From Apiotrichum sp. Y4204 (taxonomy: Eukaryota; Basidiomycota; Tremellomycetes; Trichosporonales; Trichosporonaceae): a stretch of DNA of 64,000 nt. The notes beneath the pieces are model-generated. The model had not been told where the DNA came from and did not search any database. It saw only the letters and a list, made by a program, of their open reading frames with translations. A program made the position numbers and the translations under genes. Location: the NCBI GenBank assembly GCA_025531455.1, contig JAMYHL010000008.1, positions 186,001 through 250,000 of the forward strand, given 5' to 3'. Below, in pieces: positions 10,909-21,933 of this stretch (the first letter of the stretch is position 1; every line of letters starts with the position of its first letter).

Positions 10909-11590
10909 CTACAGAAAAGAGGTTGCTGCGACGACCAAACTGGCCGCGCTCAGGGATATGATGGTGTGGATCTGTACTCGGTGAGCATTACCCTGCTAAC
11001 AGTCCGACGAGGTCCTCCAGACTCACATTGGCGCTGCTCACTGTCTTTCCTGATGCACTGTTACGACTGTTACTCCGGAGGGGCGGCGCAGGGTCGGGCT
11101 TGTCCACCTTTTTACCCAATACCTTACACTTCTGTTGGGTCGCGAGCAATGCTTCGTCGATACTTGCCCGTGTGATGGTGCCAACACATGCGTCGCAGCG
11201 GGCCGAGTGGTTGAGAATCTCTGTCTGCAATTGTCAGAGTGCGATACACGGAAAGTGGGCCACGACATGGGACATACGTTGCACACTACGTCGGCGCATT
11301 CGGGATGGTCCAATGGTACGGTCTTGGTGCCGTTCAGATTTACCTCGAGTTTGAACTTGCCGCAGGCGTCCAGGATTGGGAAGGCAGGCTCGCAGACGTC
11401 CAGACAGCCTCGCTGCTTGGCTACAGTGCGGTACTGGTCCTTAGGGAGGTCTCTGCTCATAATGACTGAGACGCCATTGTGTGAGAGAGGGTTTGCCCAG
11501 ACGACGGCGGCTAGACTGTTAGCTGTGACCTGCAGCGAGCGAACCCGGGTACGTACCGAAAGTGGTGAGAAGCACGGTGTGGAAGAGCAT
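10909..11590 (-). CDS. Secreted 8-cysteine protein, array member A
   Basis: Four exons. Exon 1 (34 nt) encodes MLFHTVLLTTF; the 44-nt intron ends GCTAACAGTCTAG; exon 2 completes the signal peptide with AAVVWA. Exon 2 carries CLDVC, DAC and CADVVC; exon 3, after an intron following VCN, has CDAC and a later single Cys (QQKCKVLG), giving eight cysteines. A polar linker (KPDPAPPLRSNSRNSASGK) precedes exon 4, which encodes a short hydrophobic tail (IISLSAASLVVAATSFL), a likely GPI-addition signal. NLNGT and LNHS sequons suggest N-glycosylation. Probably a cell-surface protein of about 165-170 aa. Closest paralogue is member B. Function unknown. Confidence 0.8.
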
Positions 11591-12064
11591 GTTGATAATG
11601 GGTATGTTGAAGTGAAAGGACGAAACAGGGCTCCTTTTATGTGTATCGAACGAGTGTGTGCATACCACTCCTTGCCTGGACGATTGCCTTCCAAGGTAAA
11701 GTTTGCGGCTTCCGCTCAGATCTGTATCTTGAAGCTTATCTCTGAAACAGTGCGTACAGCAATACACAGCTGAACGCATCGCCCTCCGCGATGCGATGAC
11801 ATAATGACGCTCCGATTCTACACACGAGAGCGATTGTGGAACCGCACAAAAAAAAAGGCGGTAAGGCAGAGGGAATAAGTCGCCGCAGACAACAACAGTG
11901 CCTTACTCCTGTACCGGATCCTCCACCTACAACCCAAGGCAGTCGTGGATGCTGCCAACAGGCTGCTACAACTGCTGTTGCCTCAACGCATGAACAAGAG
12001 CAAGCTGACAGACATGGGGGTGACCTGATGGTTTGAGGAGATCTTACCGCTCCGATTCTACACT

Positions 12065-12103
12065 CGGAGACTTTTACTCAGGGCATTCTGCATCCGTCCA
12101 CAG
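12065..12103. repeat. Direct repeat upstream of member A (left copy)
   Basis: CGGAGACTTTTACTCAGGG then CATTCTGCATCCGTCCACAG, nearly identical to 13676-13714 upstream of member B. It marks the upstream part of the duplicated unit. The rest of 11591-12356 shows no gene. Confidence 0.6.
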
Positions 12104-12356
12104 AGGAAAGGTTACCCACATGCCTCAAGCTCGACAGAGAGCGAAAGTGATTCCGCCTAGGGACATTGTGCAAACCCATGTATCACTAACCACTGCAGGA
12201 AAGTGCAGTTCAAGGTTTAACATCGACGACATCTACAGTGATTCGACAGCACCTGTCTTATGGAAGACTTATTTATCAGACTTTGTGCATTTGTCTACGT
12301 ACAACCCAGTACGGGCGTGTAACAGTGAAGTCACGTTTCAGATCTTCAGAATGGTG

Positions 12357-13076
12357 CTACAGAAGAGAAGTCGCTGCAATCACCAGACCGGCCGCGCTGA
12401 GGGAGATGATGGCGTGGATCTGCACACTGTGAGCATCACCTTGCGAAAAGGCCGACTAGTCTCCATATCACCAGATCACTCACATTGGCGTTGCTCACCG
12501 CCCTGCCCGACGCGCTACTCTTGTCTTTGTTACTACCGAGCGGTGGCGCAAGATCGGGTGTGTCCACGTTCCGGCCCCGCTTATTACACTCTTCCTGGTA
12601 GTAGCGCGCCCGCCCATTGATGCCTTCGAGGGTCATGTCGCGCATACACGCGTCGCAGCGGGTCCAGTGGTTGATAAATTCCGTCTGCAATTGTCAGTGT
12701 GCGACTTAGTGGAGAGTCGGAGAAGCGTGATCCCTCACGGACGGAACGTACGTGGCAAATAACATCCGCGCATTCGGTGTGGTTCAAGGGCTCGACAGAT
12801 CTGGTGCCGTTTGGATATATGTCAACCGCGCTGTAATTGCCGCAGGCGTCCCCCATTGGGAGGACGGGCTTGCAGACTTCTGTACAGTTGGCGGGACTGG
12901 CTTGGTACTTGTACCTCCCAAAACCATTGTATGCACGGGTAACGGACTGGGACGGAGCGGGGGCTTGAGAGACGGGATCCGCCCAAGCGGTGGCGGCTAA
13001 ACAGTTAGCTGTGAACTACAGCCAGCAACTCCAGACACGTACCGGAACTGGTGAGTAGCACGGTGTGGAAGAGCAT
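12357..13076 (-). CDS. Secreted 8-cysteine protein, array member B
   Basis: Same layout as member A. Exon 1 is 34 nt (MLFHTVLLTSS); the intron ends GCTAACTGTTTAG; then AATAWADPVSQAPAPSQSVT. Exon 2 has CTEVC, DAC and CADVIC; exon 3, after ICH, has CDAC (HWTRCDACMRDM) and EECNKRG; a linker TPDLAPPLGSNKDKSSASGR; exon 4 encodes HAIISLSAAGLVIAATSLL, a likely GPI signal. ANCT, GNYS, PNGT and LNHT are N-glycosylation sequons. Exon 3, the linker and exon 4 are clearly alignable to member A, while the region before the first Cys has diverged. Secreted or cell-wall role inferred from the signal peptide and tail. Confidence 0.8.
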
Positions 13077-13675
13077 GTTGGATACGATGAAGTGAGGGAA
13101 CATCGCAGCAGTGTTCCTCTTGTAGTGTGGAACTCGTGGGAGCAGAACCGCTGTCTGAGCATTGTCCTCTACGAGTAGGTTTGCAAACTTTATGACTCAG
13201 ATCTGCATCCTGGAGCTTATTCTGATCTCTGAAACACCACGTTCAGCAATACACGACGAAAAAATCATTCCCCTCCGCAATGCGATGTCATGATGCGTCC
13301 GAGATCCTGTCATAATGTGTCCGAGATCGGTGCACGCGCCGGACAGCCCCAGATCTCGTTCCTAGAGCCATCTGCGACATCCGGTCTGCGATTGGCAGAA
13401 CGCTTCCCGCACTGCTGTGATCCTGCGTTTGTATCTCGGCCCGAGATCTATCGGGTGGGCGGTCAAGTTTACGGTTTAGGCCGAAATGACAACAGCGCGC
13501 TAATCTCGGAGGAAACGCGGGGAGGACGCTTGTCACATAATCTGCACCGCATGATCATGCTGTTCAGATCACCGCCGTCGCCCTTGATTTCTCTTGTTCT
13601 CGCCGGGCGTCAACCTTGCCGCCATGCGATACCTTCTGGGACAAGCAGAAACAAGTGGTTGCGATAGTGTATCTA

Positions 13676-13714
13676 CGGAGACTTTACTCAGGGGCATTCT
13701 GCATCCGTCCATAG
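13676..13714. repeat. Direct repeat upstream of member B (right copy)
   Basis: CGGAGACTTTACTCAGGGG then CATTCTGCATCCGTCCATAG, matching 12065-12103 with a few substitutions and two 1-nt indels. The remainder of 13077-14230 contains no recognisable gene. Confidence 0.6.
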
Positions 13715-14230
13715 GGGTTAAATTGTACTCGGTGATCAACCATCGCTATCGTACACGGAGCATTCTCAAAAGAAGCTTCCGTTGGGACCTCCTACTGTGG
13801 AATGGTGGACAGATTCTCGTCGCGGCATGAGTCCCCGAGCGTGTTCAGTTGGTCAAGTTCCGTCTTTGTATGGTCACTTCGTGCAAGCATGCACAGTCAG
13901 GCGAACAAGCTCACAGAGGGAGGTTTCAGGCCTTGACTATGGCAGGCCATGTGCCCATATTCGGGCTAGATATGTAGCCGGCCAAGATTGTCCAGTGTGT
14001 CCGACAATCAGTTCCGTCAATATATTCTACTGCAGTTCCATTGCGAATGGTTAATAGTCAATGAACACCCGACATTCCGCGTTAACTTATCTCGATCTCT
14101 CGGGATCTTGCATCAGACATCATTAACAGTGAAATATGACACACACAATCTTGGCTCATATCACATCTGGTGCTTGATCACCCCGAGCACATTTTGATCA
14201 TGTCAATTTGCTTGACGTAACTTCAGCTTC

Positions 14231-14824
14231 TTACATGTACAGAGCCGCGGCTGCGGCGGTGGCGATGCAGACAAAGGCAAGAGGGATGGTGAGGGCCTAT
14301 GGACTTGCGTCAACACCCTCGTTTATGCCGATACCATTGTACCAGCTACTTACCGCGGCACGGTTGAACATCGACTGATCGACAACACATCCAAGCTCCA
14401 AGTCGCGTGCAGACTTGTTGGCTGCGTTGGGAGACATTCCAGTGCACAAGTTGCATTTGGTGAATGAGCCCGCCACATCCGTCTAAGCGATGTCAGCAAG
14501 AACGTGCTGGGAAGGAATGAGACAGTAGTAGCTCTCGACCTCGGGCAGCTACTGCACGGTAGATACGTACAGCACAGATAGCGTCCCGGCACCGCTCGTC
14601 GGGATTCTGACACATCCCAAAGGCGTCTTTGACCGGTTGGCAGTCGGCGTCACAGCGACTCGGGTACGTGAAGGACTTGACGCTGACATCGCCCTGATAT
14701 CCGATCCATTCGGGGAAGTCAATAGTGCCGGCTGTGACACTTGCGGCTGAAAGGTAGTCAGTCCTGGCTTCAGGTGTTGAGAGTCCATACCAAGCGTGGT
14801 GAGGAGTGAGATGCGAGCGAGCAT
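14231..14824 (-). CDS. Secreted 8-cysteine protein, array member C
   Basis: Four exons. Exon 1 is 34 nt (MLARISLLTTL); the intron (GTATGG..CTACCTTTCAG) joins to AASVTAGTIDFPEWIGYQGD. Exon 2 has CDADC, GMC and CRDAIC; a phase-0 intron falls directly after ICA; exon 3 has TKCNLCTGMS and LELGCVVDQ; exon 4 encodes ALTIPLAFVCIATAAAAALY, a hydrophobic GPI-type tail. The Cys spacing (CX3C, C, CX4C, CX2C, C) equals that of members A and B although other residues are very diverged. The linker between exon 3 and the tail is much shorter. Likely a cell-surface protein of unknown function. Confidence 0.75.
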
Positions 14825-16910
14825 TCTTGTTGCGAAATGGTGACAGTCGGAGGTGGACACACAGATCAGTGACGGGACCTGCGGCTGTTTTCTGCAAAGC
14901 ATATGGCAGGCGTTGTAGAGAGACTTCGCTCCACCATCTCATGTGCGCTCGTCATCATCAGGTTGCGGTACATCAAAGCTCAGAGTTCGCTCCAAGTTCC
15001 AGGAACTCGTGGTAGGCATGGTGACCACAGCCCTGGGTCTTATGTACTCACCATGGGCCATCACGACGCCGTGTGCTGTACGGCCGGTAGTGATATGCGC
15101 ATAATCACAAGTGCACAGTAGCTGCATAACCTAATCAACACGATGTCATCATGTCAGAAAGGCACGATATGGTGGATGGAGGCACCGAATTGCCTCTTCT
15201 GGTTGGCAAGATCAAGACTCGCGTCGTTGTTGGGCTTTGGGGCCAGGCACTGGTCCGAACTGCTGCCATGACAACGTGAGCGGTGTAATGGGATTCCGAG
15301 GTGGACGAGTGGTTTCACTGACAGTAGTATTCCAACAAACTGTATCCAGACCGTGCGGAGCTTCTATCATGATGAACGTCGCGTTCAGTGAAACACGTGT
15401 GATGAGACATGCCCCATCCATCAGGTACTGCCCTCTCAATTGGAAGTTCTGTCGCTTGGGGCCGTCAAACCAGGCACCTGGCCTCAAGAAGCTTTTCTGT
15501 GGGTGGCCTGTACTGTTTTTGTGGTGAGCCCAGGACGTTCTCAAGACCTGAACGGTGCAGGTGAGTGCGTGCTCGCTGTGGTCCGCCAAAAAGGAGGTGT
15601 TAGCATGGGTGACATGAAAGTGGTGCCGCTGAACTTTGATCACTCCCTACACCACGCCCGTTATGCCCCTCCACATCGCCCGCCTCTCGAGACTCAGCTC
15701 CTGCGACGCCCACTTCTCTCGCTTCCCTTCCCGGAAACACCGACAACAGAGCAATACCATGGAGCTGTTGGCGGCCCTGTGCAGAACTACCTTAAGAGAC
15801 ATTGTAAGGCGTTGTTATGCTTGCTGAGCTTCATACTGTACTGTGCCATTTTGGTGCTGTAGGAGAGGAATGCCCACGAGTGAAATCAGAGTTGTTAATC
15901 AAGTTGAAGTGAGATTCTTAGTTTCACAGTATCGGGAAGCAGAGCGCTACAACCTTACCGCAGAGGAGTCAGGGGTGGACCTGCGCTTGTAGCAGCTCCA
16001 TAAAGTGCGGATCACGTATGAGTGGTTAAGACGCCGCGACCTGGTGAACAGGAAACGAATGGCTAGTAAAGAGAAGTATCGGCAAAATGACTTTATGTAT
16101 CTTGTGCTATGAATCGAACGGCATCGCTGCGTGTTGTGCGTCCTTTACCGTCATCCACATTCTAGATACTACGTACTACCGTTCTTGGTCATTTGCCCCC
16201 GCCCACACGGAGCGCAGACGACGCCTATCGTCGTTAACCTTGTTAACATCCGCTCGGTCTAGAATTCCCTGAAAGCTGGGCGAAAGTGTTCCGGATCACA
16301 ACAGCAGCCAAACTCTTCTGAAACTTCTGGACCGGATGCGGAATCGTTGTTCCTGTCACTACTGCTTTCCGCGCGGATGGGAACTCATTTTTTGCGCCTT
16401 CCGCTTTAGCAACTCAAAGCATTCGAGCACACTGAGAGGCCGATTGCAAGGGTGCAGAAGGTACCCGGTGGTCCTCAGGAGTTGGATGCCGTCACCTCAT
16501 ACGTCGGGCCGTACCCCGCCCCAGGGTTTCCACTCACAGCATTGATACGATGCGATCCAGTAGTGTTTTTGGGCTTCAGTGCGACTGTCAACATCCCGTG
16601 TCTACGTGGTGTGAAACGTCGACGGGAAGGAGAGGGAAAGAAGACTCCCCAGTCTGGCCTGGAAAGCCCAACAAGAAGCTCGGCAGCAAATGCTATCCAA
16701 GCCTGCCAAGCTGCCGAGCTGCCGAGTTGGCGCAGTCGAGTTAGAGTGATACATCGGCAATTTCTGGACCTACACCGAAATCACTCGAAAGGTTCAGGGC
16801 TGTGGTCCGCCATCGGGTCCACTTCCTGACAAGCAATAAGGAAAAATATGGTTTTTACTTATATGCATGGGAGGGTAATAGATTAGCAGTGTCCAGGTCT
16901 ACAGCAGAAA
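14825..16910. other. Gene-poor interval inside the Cys-rich array
   Basis: About 2.1 kb. The longest frame (minus strand, 15212-15643) has neither a signal peptide, nor the family Cys pattern, nor good codon use. I see no supportable gene. Confidence 0.4.
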
Positions 16911-17740
16911 TTAGAACAGCGCGACGGCGACCGAAACGGCGAGGAGACCGAGGGAGGCGACGGTGCGAGACTGCGAGGGTTAGCCGGCAGTTCCGTTCCA
17001 TTAAACTTGAGATTGCAGCAACTACTCACGTTAGCACCGTTGGCCGGGGGGCGCGTGTTGGGCTGGTTCTGGGTGTTGGGCACGCTGCCGGCTGTGTTGT
17101 ACGGGTTGGCGGCACCGCTCATGCTGGCGCCGCCATTGCTGCCGTCGAAGCTGATACCCTGCGGCTGGTTGGTACCGGTGTTGCCGTTGTTAGTGTTGCC
17201 GTTGCCGAAGGAGGACGGCGAGGCGGCGCTGGGGTCATTGTTGACGTTGGTGGCGCCAGCCGAGCCTCCCTTGTTCTTGCCCAGCGCCTGGCAGCTTGAC
17301 TTGAGCTGGCTAACAGTAGAACCGAGATTGGCACCGGAGGCATCCAGGCACTTGACACAGCTGTCCAGTGCCGCCATGTTTGCCTGGGTGTGTTAGCATC
17401 GCTGGCTGTACGGAATGGGGCACCAAGCTATCGATGTGCAGGCTGGTACAGCCGGCAGGCAAGAGTGGGACTCAACTCACGTTGCAGACGGCATCGAGGC
17501 ACGCATCGGTGCTTCCGCTGAAGCACGCGTCGGCGGCAGAAGTGAAAGCCTGGCATTGGGACATGCAGTTCGAAGGGAGGCCTCCCGCGAGCTGGCGTGC
17601 CAGGAGGTTGGGTGTGGCGACAGTCGAGGCAGAGGCAACGACGACTGTGGCGGTTAGAAAGTTGTCTCAGTCGGAGCATCCTCCGAAGATGCACGGAAGC
17701 ACTCACCAAAGGACGAGGCGACAATGGTGTTGAAGAGCAT
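16911..17740 (-). CDS. Secreted 8-cysteine protein with long Asn/Gly/Ser linker, array member D
   Basis: Exon 1 is 34 nt (MLFNTIVASSF); after the intron, VVVASASTVATPNLLARQLA, with a possible dibasic-type processing site (LLARQ). Exon 2: CMSQC, DAC, CLDAVC, then an intron directly after VCN, the same position as in A to C and E. Exon 3: LDSCVKCLDA and SCQALG, then a linker of roughly 90 residues rich in Asn, Gly, Ser, Thr and Pro (NTNNGNTGTNQPQG). Exon 4: TVASLGLLAVSVAVALF, a GPI-type hydrophobic tail. The eight Cys are all present. The linker could hold the Cys domain away from the cell wall. It has the clearest TATA box of the array. Confidence 0.82.
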
Positions 17741-17804
17741 GTTGGGCCGGTGAGTTGTGTTGAGAGAGTTCAGAGAGCTGGAGAGTTGTTGTATCCGGAG
17801 AAGT

Positions 17805-17812
17805 CTTTTATA
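17805..17812 (-). promoter_or_regulatory. TATA box of member D
   Basis: TATAAAAG on the minus strand, 65 to 72 nt upstream of the start codon at 17740, a normal spacing. Confidence 0.55.
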
Positions 17813-19052
17813 CTCTTCGGTGTCGTGTTCAGCCTGTCCTGTCCTTCTTGAACCGCTTGAACCGTTTGGAGCTTTCGATCCGCCTCTTTGGTCCAATTCT
17901 CCACGACCCACTCCTCCCCCCTCCCCACCACCCCCCTCTTCCCCGTCAGACAGCCAAGTTCGCTTTCCGACGGAGCAGCAGCCTTCCGCACTCTGTTACA
18001 AGGGTCAGACACACCAGAGATCGGGTCCCAGATTGCGCTGCTGCGACGCGCTGTGGGGAGAGCGTATATCGGGGATAACCTTCTTAGCATCTGTACTCAC
18101 AATTTACGGGATCCGGGCCGAAACGGCTCCGAGAGGGGAAAGGGACCGGGTGATTCAGAAGCCCTATTGCTTTGCGATGCGTCTTACTTTGTTCCAACCC
18201 CGAAACGGCTACCGCACTCGACTGCTCCTGGGCTTCCGCTCGTTCTCCCATGTGGCTGCACTGCCCTAGGGGTAGTCGAGACCATTGATTAAGGCTTTTG
18301 CAGGAATTTTGTCGGTAGGACATGCCAGCATGGACCAGGAACAAAAGGTGGGTTCATCGAGACCTGGGAGGTTTGGCCCACATTCGCTTCCGACGGATTT
18401 GACAGCCTCCTGGATGTCTCTCGCTGTGGAAACTCACGGTGGACGCGTCTGGACGCGTACTCTGCGCACTCTGCTTAACATGCTTTAACACACGTGGGGA
18501 CAAATCCCAGAAAGCTTAAAAGCCTTGTGAGCCCTGAGCAGACGCGGTCAGTTGAGCCCGTTTGGTGTCAAGTCCAGGCCCTCGACCCCAGCAACATCCA
18601 CACACCCCAAAGTTCTTGTGCATCGCATTAAATGTTCCGAGGAGGCGATCGTCTAAGGAGTGCACAGTGACCGCACTGTCTCTCGGCGATGGCGTAAGTG
18701 AGGAACGAAGGGTGGTGACCGTCGGGTACCTCAAGTTTACATTGTCGCATCACAGCATTAACTAACAAACTGATCCTTGAGTGTTGACTAAAACGTATAA
18801 ACTTTTCCATTATTATTTCCGTGTGCGTTTCTTGTCTTCATTTGCTGTTCTGTGTTTCTGAACTTTGTTATCCCACAGTCTGCGAGTAACAGAGCGGTTA
18901 AATATTCAAAAGTCGGCGCGCGAATTCAACGAGGCAGGTAAAAAAACGTATAATTGGGATGGACGGCCACAATGAGGTCCTTCAGCCTGTCGACTGTCAG
19001 TATGCTGTATGGCTAATGCTATTGAATGACAGTGAAAGTCACTCTTTGTTAT
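17813..19052. other. Interval between members D and E
   Basis: About 1.2 kb with no recognisable ORF or RNA; moderately AT-rich near 18770-18950. Confidence 0.4.
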
Positions 19053-19588
19053 CTACCTACACTGGCAGTCAGGAGTATTCTGCTCGTTTATGACAGTCAG
19101 TTTGGCTTCGTTGCAAACCTCGAGCAGTTCAGCAATCGCGGCCAAGGACACATCGGGGTCCGTGCCCAGGCAGGCGTCGCACCTCCGGTACTCTGCAAGG
19201 TTGTTCCACTGTAACGGTAAGCGACAAGGGACTAAAGCCGGGGCAATCTTAACAGTCCTGGATCTTGGCCAGATTAACGCCAGGCAGGAGACTCACGTCG
19301 CAAATGGTCAACAGGCACGGCACGGTGGTGTTGTACAGCCAGGGCCCCGTCTCGCTGCAAATCACTTTGGCGACATCCAGGGACTCGCAAGTACTTTTGC
19401 AAGTGCTGTGAGACCTGGGCTTGAGAAAATGGAAAGTCATGGCGGCCGCACTCTTAGAAGTGGAGGCGGGGAGCGGAGTGGCGCAGGTGGCTACGACGGC
19501 TGGGCGTTAGGACATTGCAAAAGTTTGAACAGGGAGCTCAGAGGTCAAACTTACCGAGCACGGTGAACAGAACGGTGTCAAGAAGCAT
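19053..19588 (-). CDS. Secreted 8-cysteine protein lacking a membrane tail, array member E
   Basis: Exon 1 is 34 nt (MLLDTVLFTVL), joined to AVVATCATPLPASTSKSAAA. Exon 2 has CKSTC, VIC (VAKVICSETG) and CLLTIC, with the intron again directly after the fifth family Cys plus one residue (ICD). Exon 3 has RRCDACLGTD and EVCNEAK and ends NEQNTPDCQCR. No fourth exon with a hydrophobic tail was found, and two extra Cys sit at the C-terminus, so the protein is probably released rather than GPI-anchored. An alternative is an undetected further intron leading to a tail. A TATAAAAT box lies at 19662-19669 on the minus strand, about 75 nt upstream. Confidence 0.7.
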
Positions 19589-21004
19589 ATTGCGTGTTGT
19601 TCAAGTTGAGCGAGGACAAAAGAGGATGTGGATTGGGGTGCAAATCGCTCCGTCATGATCGATTTTATATCGTGCTCGAGCACTCCCTTCCGCGTTTCTG
19701 TTTCTTTCAACATCCTCATACTCCCAGGTCTCACTGCCCTCTTGCTCTTGAGAAGCTTACGCGTCCTTCGAAGGACTTGAGAACATCACAAACCAGCATA
19801 CATTCCCCTTCTCCCCAGAGTATGAGCTTTGCATTCTCTTGGCGGTGTAATGTATAGCACTGGTGCCTGGCTGTGCAGAGGCGCAGCACCATATCCCATT
19901 CCGACATTTGCAGGCTGGAAGCAAATTAAGCACCACGCACCGAGGTCACATGCCCTCGGAGTTTTCTGGATACGCTAGTTAGCACCACAGCTATGTCGCC
20001 ACAGAGCAGTGTAGTATCGCCCAGTGGAGCTGGCCGATAATAATACGCAGCGCCGCAGCACTGCCGGAGTTACAGAAGGTTCGTAGGGGAATGGGGAATG
20101 ACCTTAGAATTGGAAGCATTGTGGAGGCTTCTACCGTCAGAGGTTAACAAGGTTGTCGACAATAAGCTACTGAAACTACTGAACTGAAAAACGCTTGACA
20201 CTACGGAGGCTGTACGATTGCACCGCTGCTGTAGAGCCACACCCGCTCTAAAGCAGGCTCCACAGCCCTACAGCAACCGGATAGATGGCAATTTATGCAA
20301 TCATCATTGATTGATTACAAACAAAATGACATTGGAGTGCGTCACGAAGTGTCCGGATCTCCTTATTACGCAGCCAGACTGTCCTGGAGTGGGGACCAGA
20401 AGGACGCGCGGCCTCCAGCATGGTGCACTGTCGTTGATCACATCCCCATAGCTCTCGATCACTCTCGTGTCGTTGGAGTTGCCATTCGAACTAAGCTTTC
20501 TTAGACGCTCACGCAAGACCATTCCGCGCTCTGCAGTGCACAGCGGGCAGGGCAAGTAGCACAGAGAACAGACAGAGGCATACCCCTTTTCTGATGAATC
20601 CTCTCCCGGCAGCTCTAGACAGGGAGCACTGTCTTCTGGCAAGCACTGTCTTCTTGCAAGCCCTGTTCTCTGGCAAGCACTGCCTTCTGGCATGTGTGAT
20701 TGCTTCATTCATTGGAGTTTTCGGTTTGTCCTGCATCTGGACCGATTCTGCATTTCAAGCACACTCACGCAAGTACTGCTGAGTGTGGCTGCCTAAACTT
20801 AGGCTCACCAACGCTTTGGCCCGCGGAGTCTGGAAGGTCGCTGTGTCGATCCGTGCAGGCTCGGCGTTGGCAGCGTGGCCGCTGAACCTTCTGCTACGCT
20901 CTATTGCGTCTGCCGCAAACTGGGATTACAACGCGAATGTCGCACGCCTTGTAACCTTTGAGGCTCTAGTCTCTGTGGCAGCGGGTGATGAAGGGGAAAG
21001 GTGG

Positions 21005-21007
<3 letters not shown>
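19589..21007. other. Non-coding interval with repeats
   Basis: No supportable gene. It holds a minisatellite (listed separately) and runs into the poly-G tract. Confidence 0.4.
20625..20692. repeat. Minisatellite, four 17-nt units
   Basis: Unit AGCACTGTCTTCTGGCA at 20625, 20642, 20659 and 20676, with one to three substitutions per copy. Confidence 0.8.

Positions 21008-21047
<40 letters not shown>
21008..21047. repeat. Homopolymer of 40 G
   Basis: Uninterrupted G run on the + strand, G-quadruplex prone. The true length may differ because such tracts are hard to sequence. Confidence 0.85.
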
Positions 21048-21269
21048 CGGTGTGCAGCATAGGTGGCGAGCAGTGAAATCAGAGCGCAGATCAGAATGAC
21101 AGCTTAACTTGTCGGTAGCCACTATCAGTCTGTTCTCTCGTTTCTTCGAAGCAAGGCACAAAGAAGAATAGTCGACCGTCTCGCAGAGGGGCAACTTCTG
21201 ACTCTCCTCTGGTATGGGCCATGCTGCCAGGAATCCGGATGAAGAATCGGGAGGACTGTTACAGAGCCT

Positions 21270-21302
21270 AGAGCCTAGGGCGTTGTTGCGTGCCTAGGCT
21301 CT
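21270..21302. repeat. Perfect 10-bp inverted repeat (hairpin)
   Basis: AGAGCCTAGG (21270-21279) and CCTAGGCTCT (21293-21302) around a 13-nt loop. It is not followed by a T run. It lies midway between the poly-G and poly-C tracts. The left arm is part of a short GAGCCTA duplication. Confidence 0.7.
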
Positions 21303-21523
21303 GATGACCGCATTCTGCATGGTCCTCACGTGTGTTCTTTATTTTAGAGTTTCTGGTGAGAGTTTCACGCTACACAACCGCGTCGTTAGGCACTGTCAGT
21401 AGCGAGTTAGTCATTGGATTCTCGTTCATCTCGACTTGTCACGCTTCTTTTGATTCTTTTTGATTTCGAACTGGGACGACCGGCCCAATGGTCGGCCTTA
21501 GTGCAGTGGAAGCTTGGTGCGTG

Positions 21524-21540
21524 CCCCCCCCCCCCCCCCC
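21524..21540. repeat. Homopolymer of 17 C
   Basis: Uninterrupted C run, complementary to the G tract 476 nt upstream on the same strand. Confidence 0.85.
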
Positions 21541-21846
21541 TGAAGAGTTGGAGTGGTCCGAACGTGCTACCCACGATCAGCACCTGATGTGTGGTGCCCG
21601 GCTTGAAGTGCAACTTCCGGTTTGAGGTACCAAACCGTCGAGGTGGGTGCTGTACTGACAATGAGAGGTACCGATAACAAGCTCTTACATGCACGTGAGG
21701 AAACTGGTGAGCCTGGGCGACTTATGTCTCGACGACATTGGACATTGCCCAATGTGTGATGGGCCTTGGACCTGGGATGTCGCTGCCAAGACAGCATGTC
21801 TAGGTTACCAGCAACCTTGTCTATACATGTGACCTTCTGAACCACG

Positions 21847-21890
21847 GATCAATACTTTATAAGGGCATGATCAATATTTTATGAGGGCAT
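21847..21890 (+). promoter_or_regulatory. Adjacent 22-nt direct repeat containing a TATA-like core
   Basis: GATCAATACTTTATAAGGGCAT is followed at once by GATCAATATTTTATGAGGGCAT (20 of 22 identical), 44 to 87 nt upstream of the ATG at 21934. The first unit holds TTTATAAG. It is placed like a core promoter of the next ORF. Confidence 0.5.
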
Positions 21891-21933
21891 CGACTCATGA
21901 GGTCCTCGCAACTACATATCCCCAGCCTTCAAC

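Noticed and set aside
15212..15643. 143-residue minus-strand frame inside the Cys-rich array, with several N-glycosylation sequons
   Set aside because: No signal peptide, no family Cys spacing, no flanking 34-nt exon, and poor codon use.
21008..21540. A transposable element or MITE bounded by the G and C tracts
   Set aside because: Sequences adjoining the tracts are not inverted copies, no target-site duplication was found and no transposase lies between.
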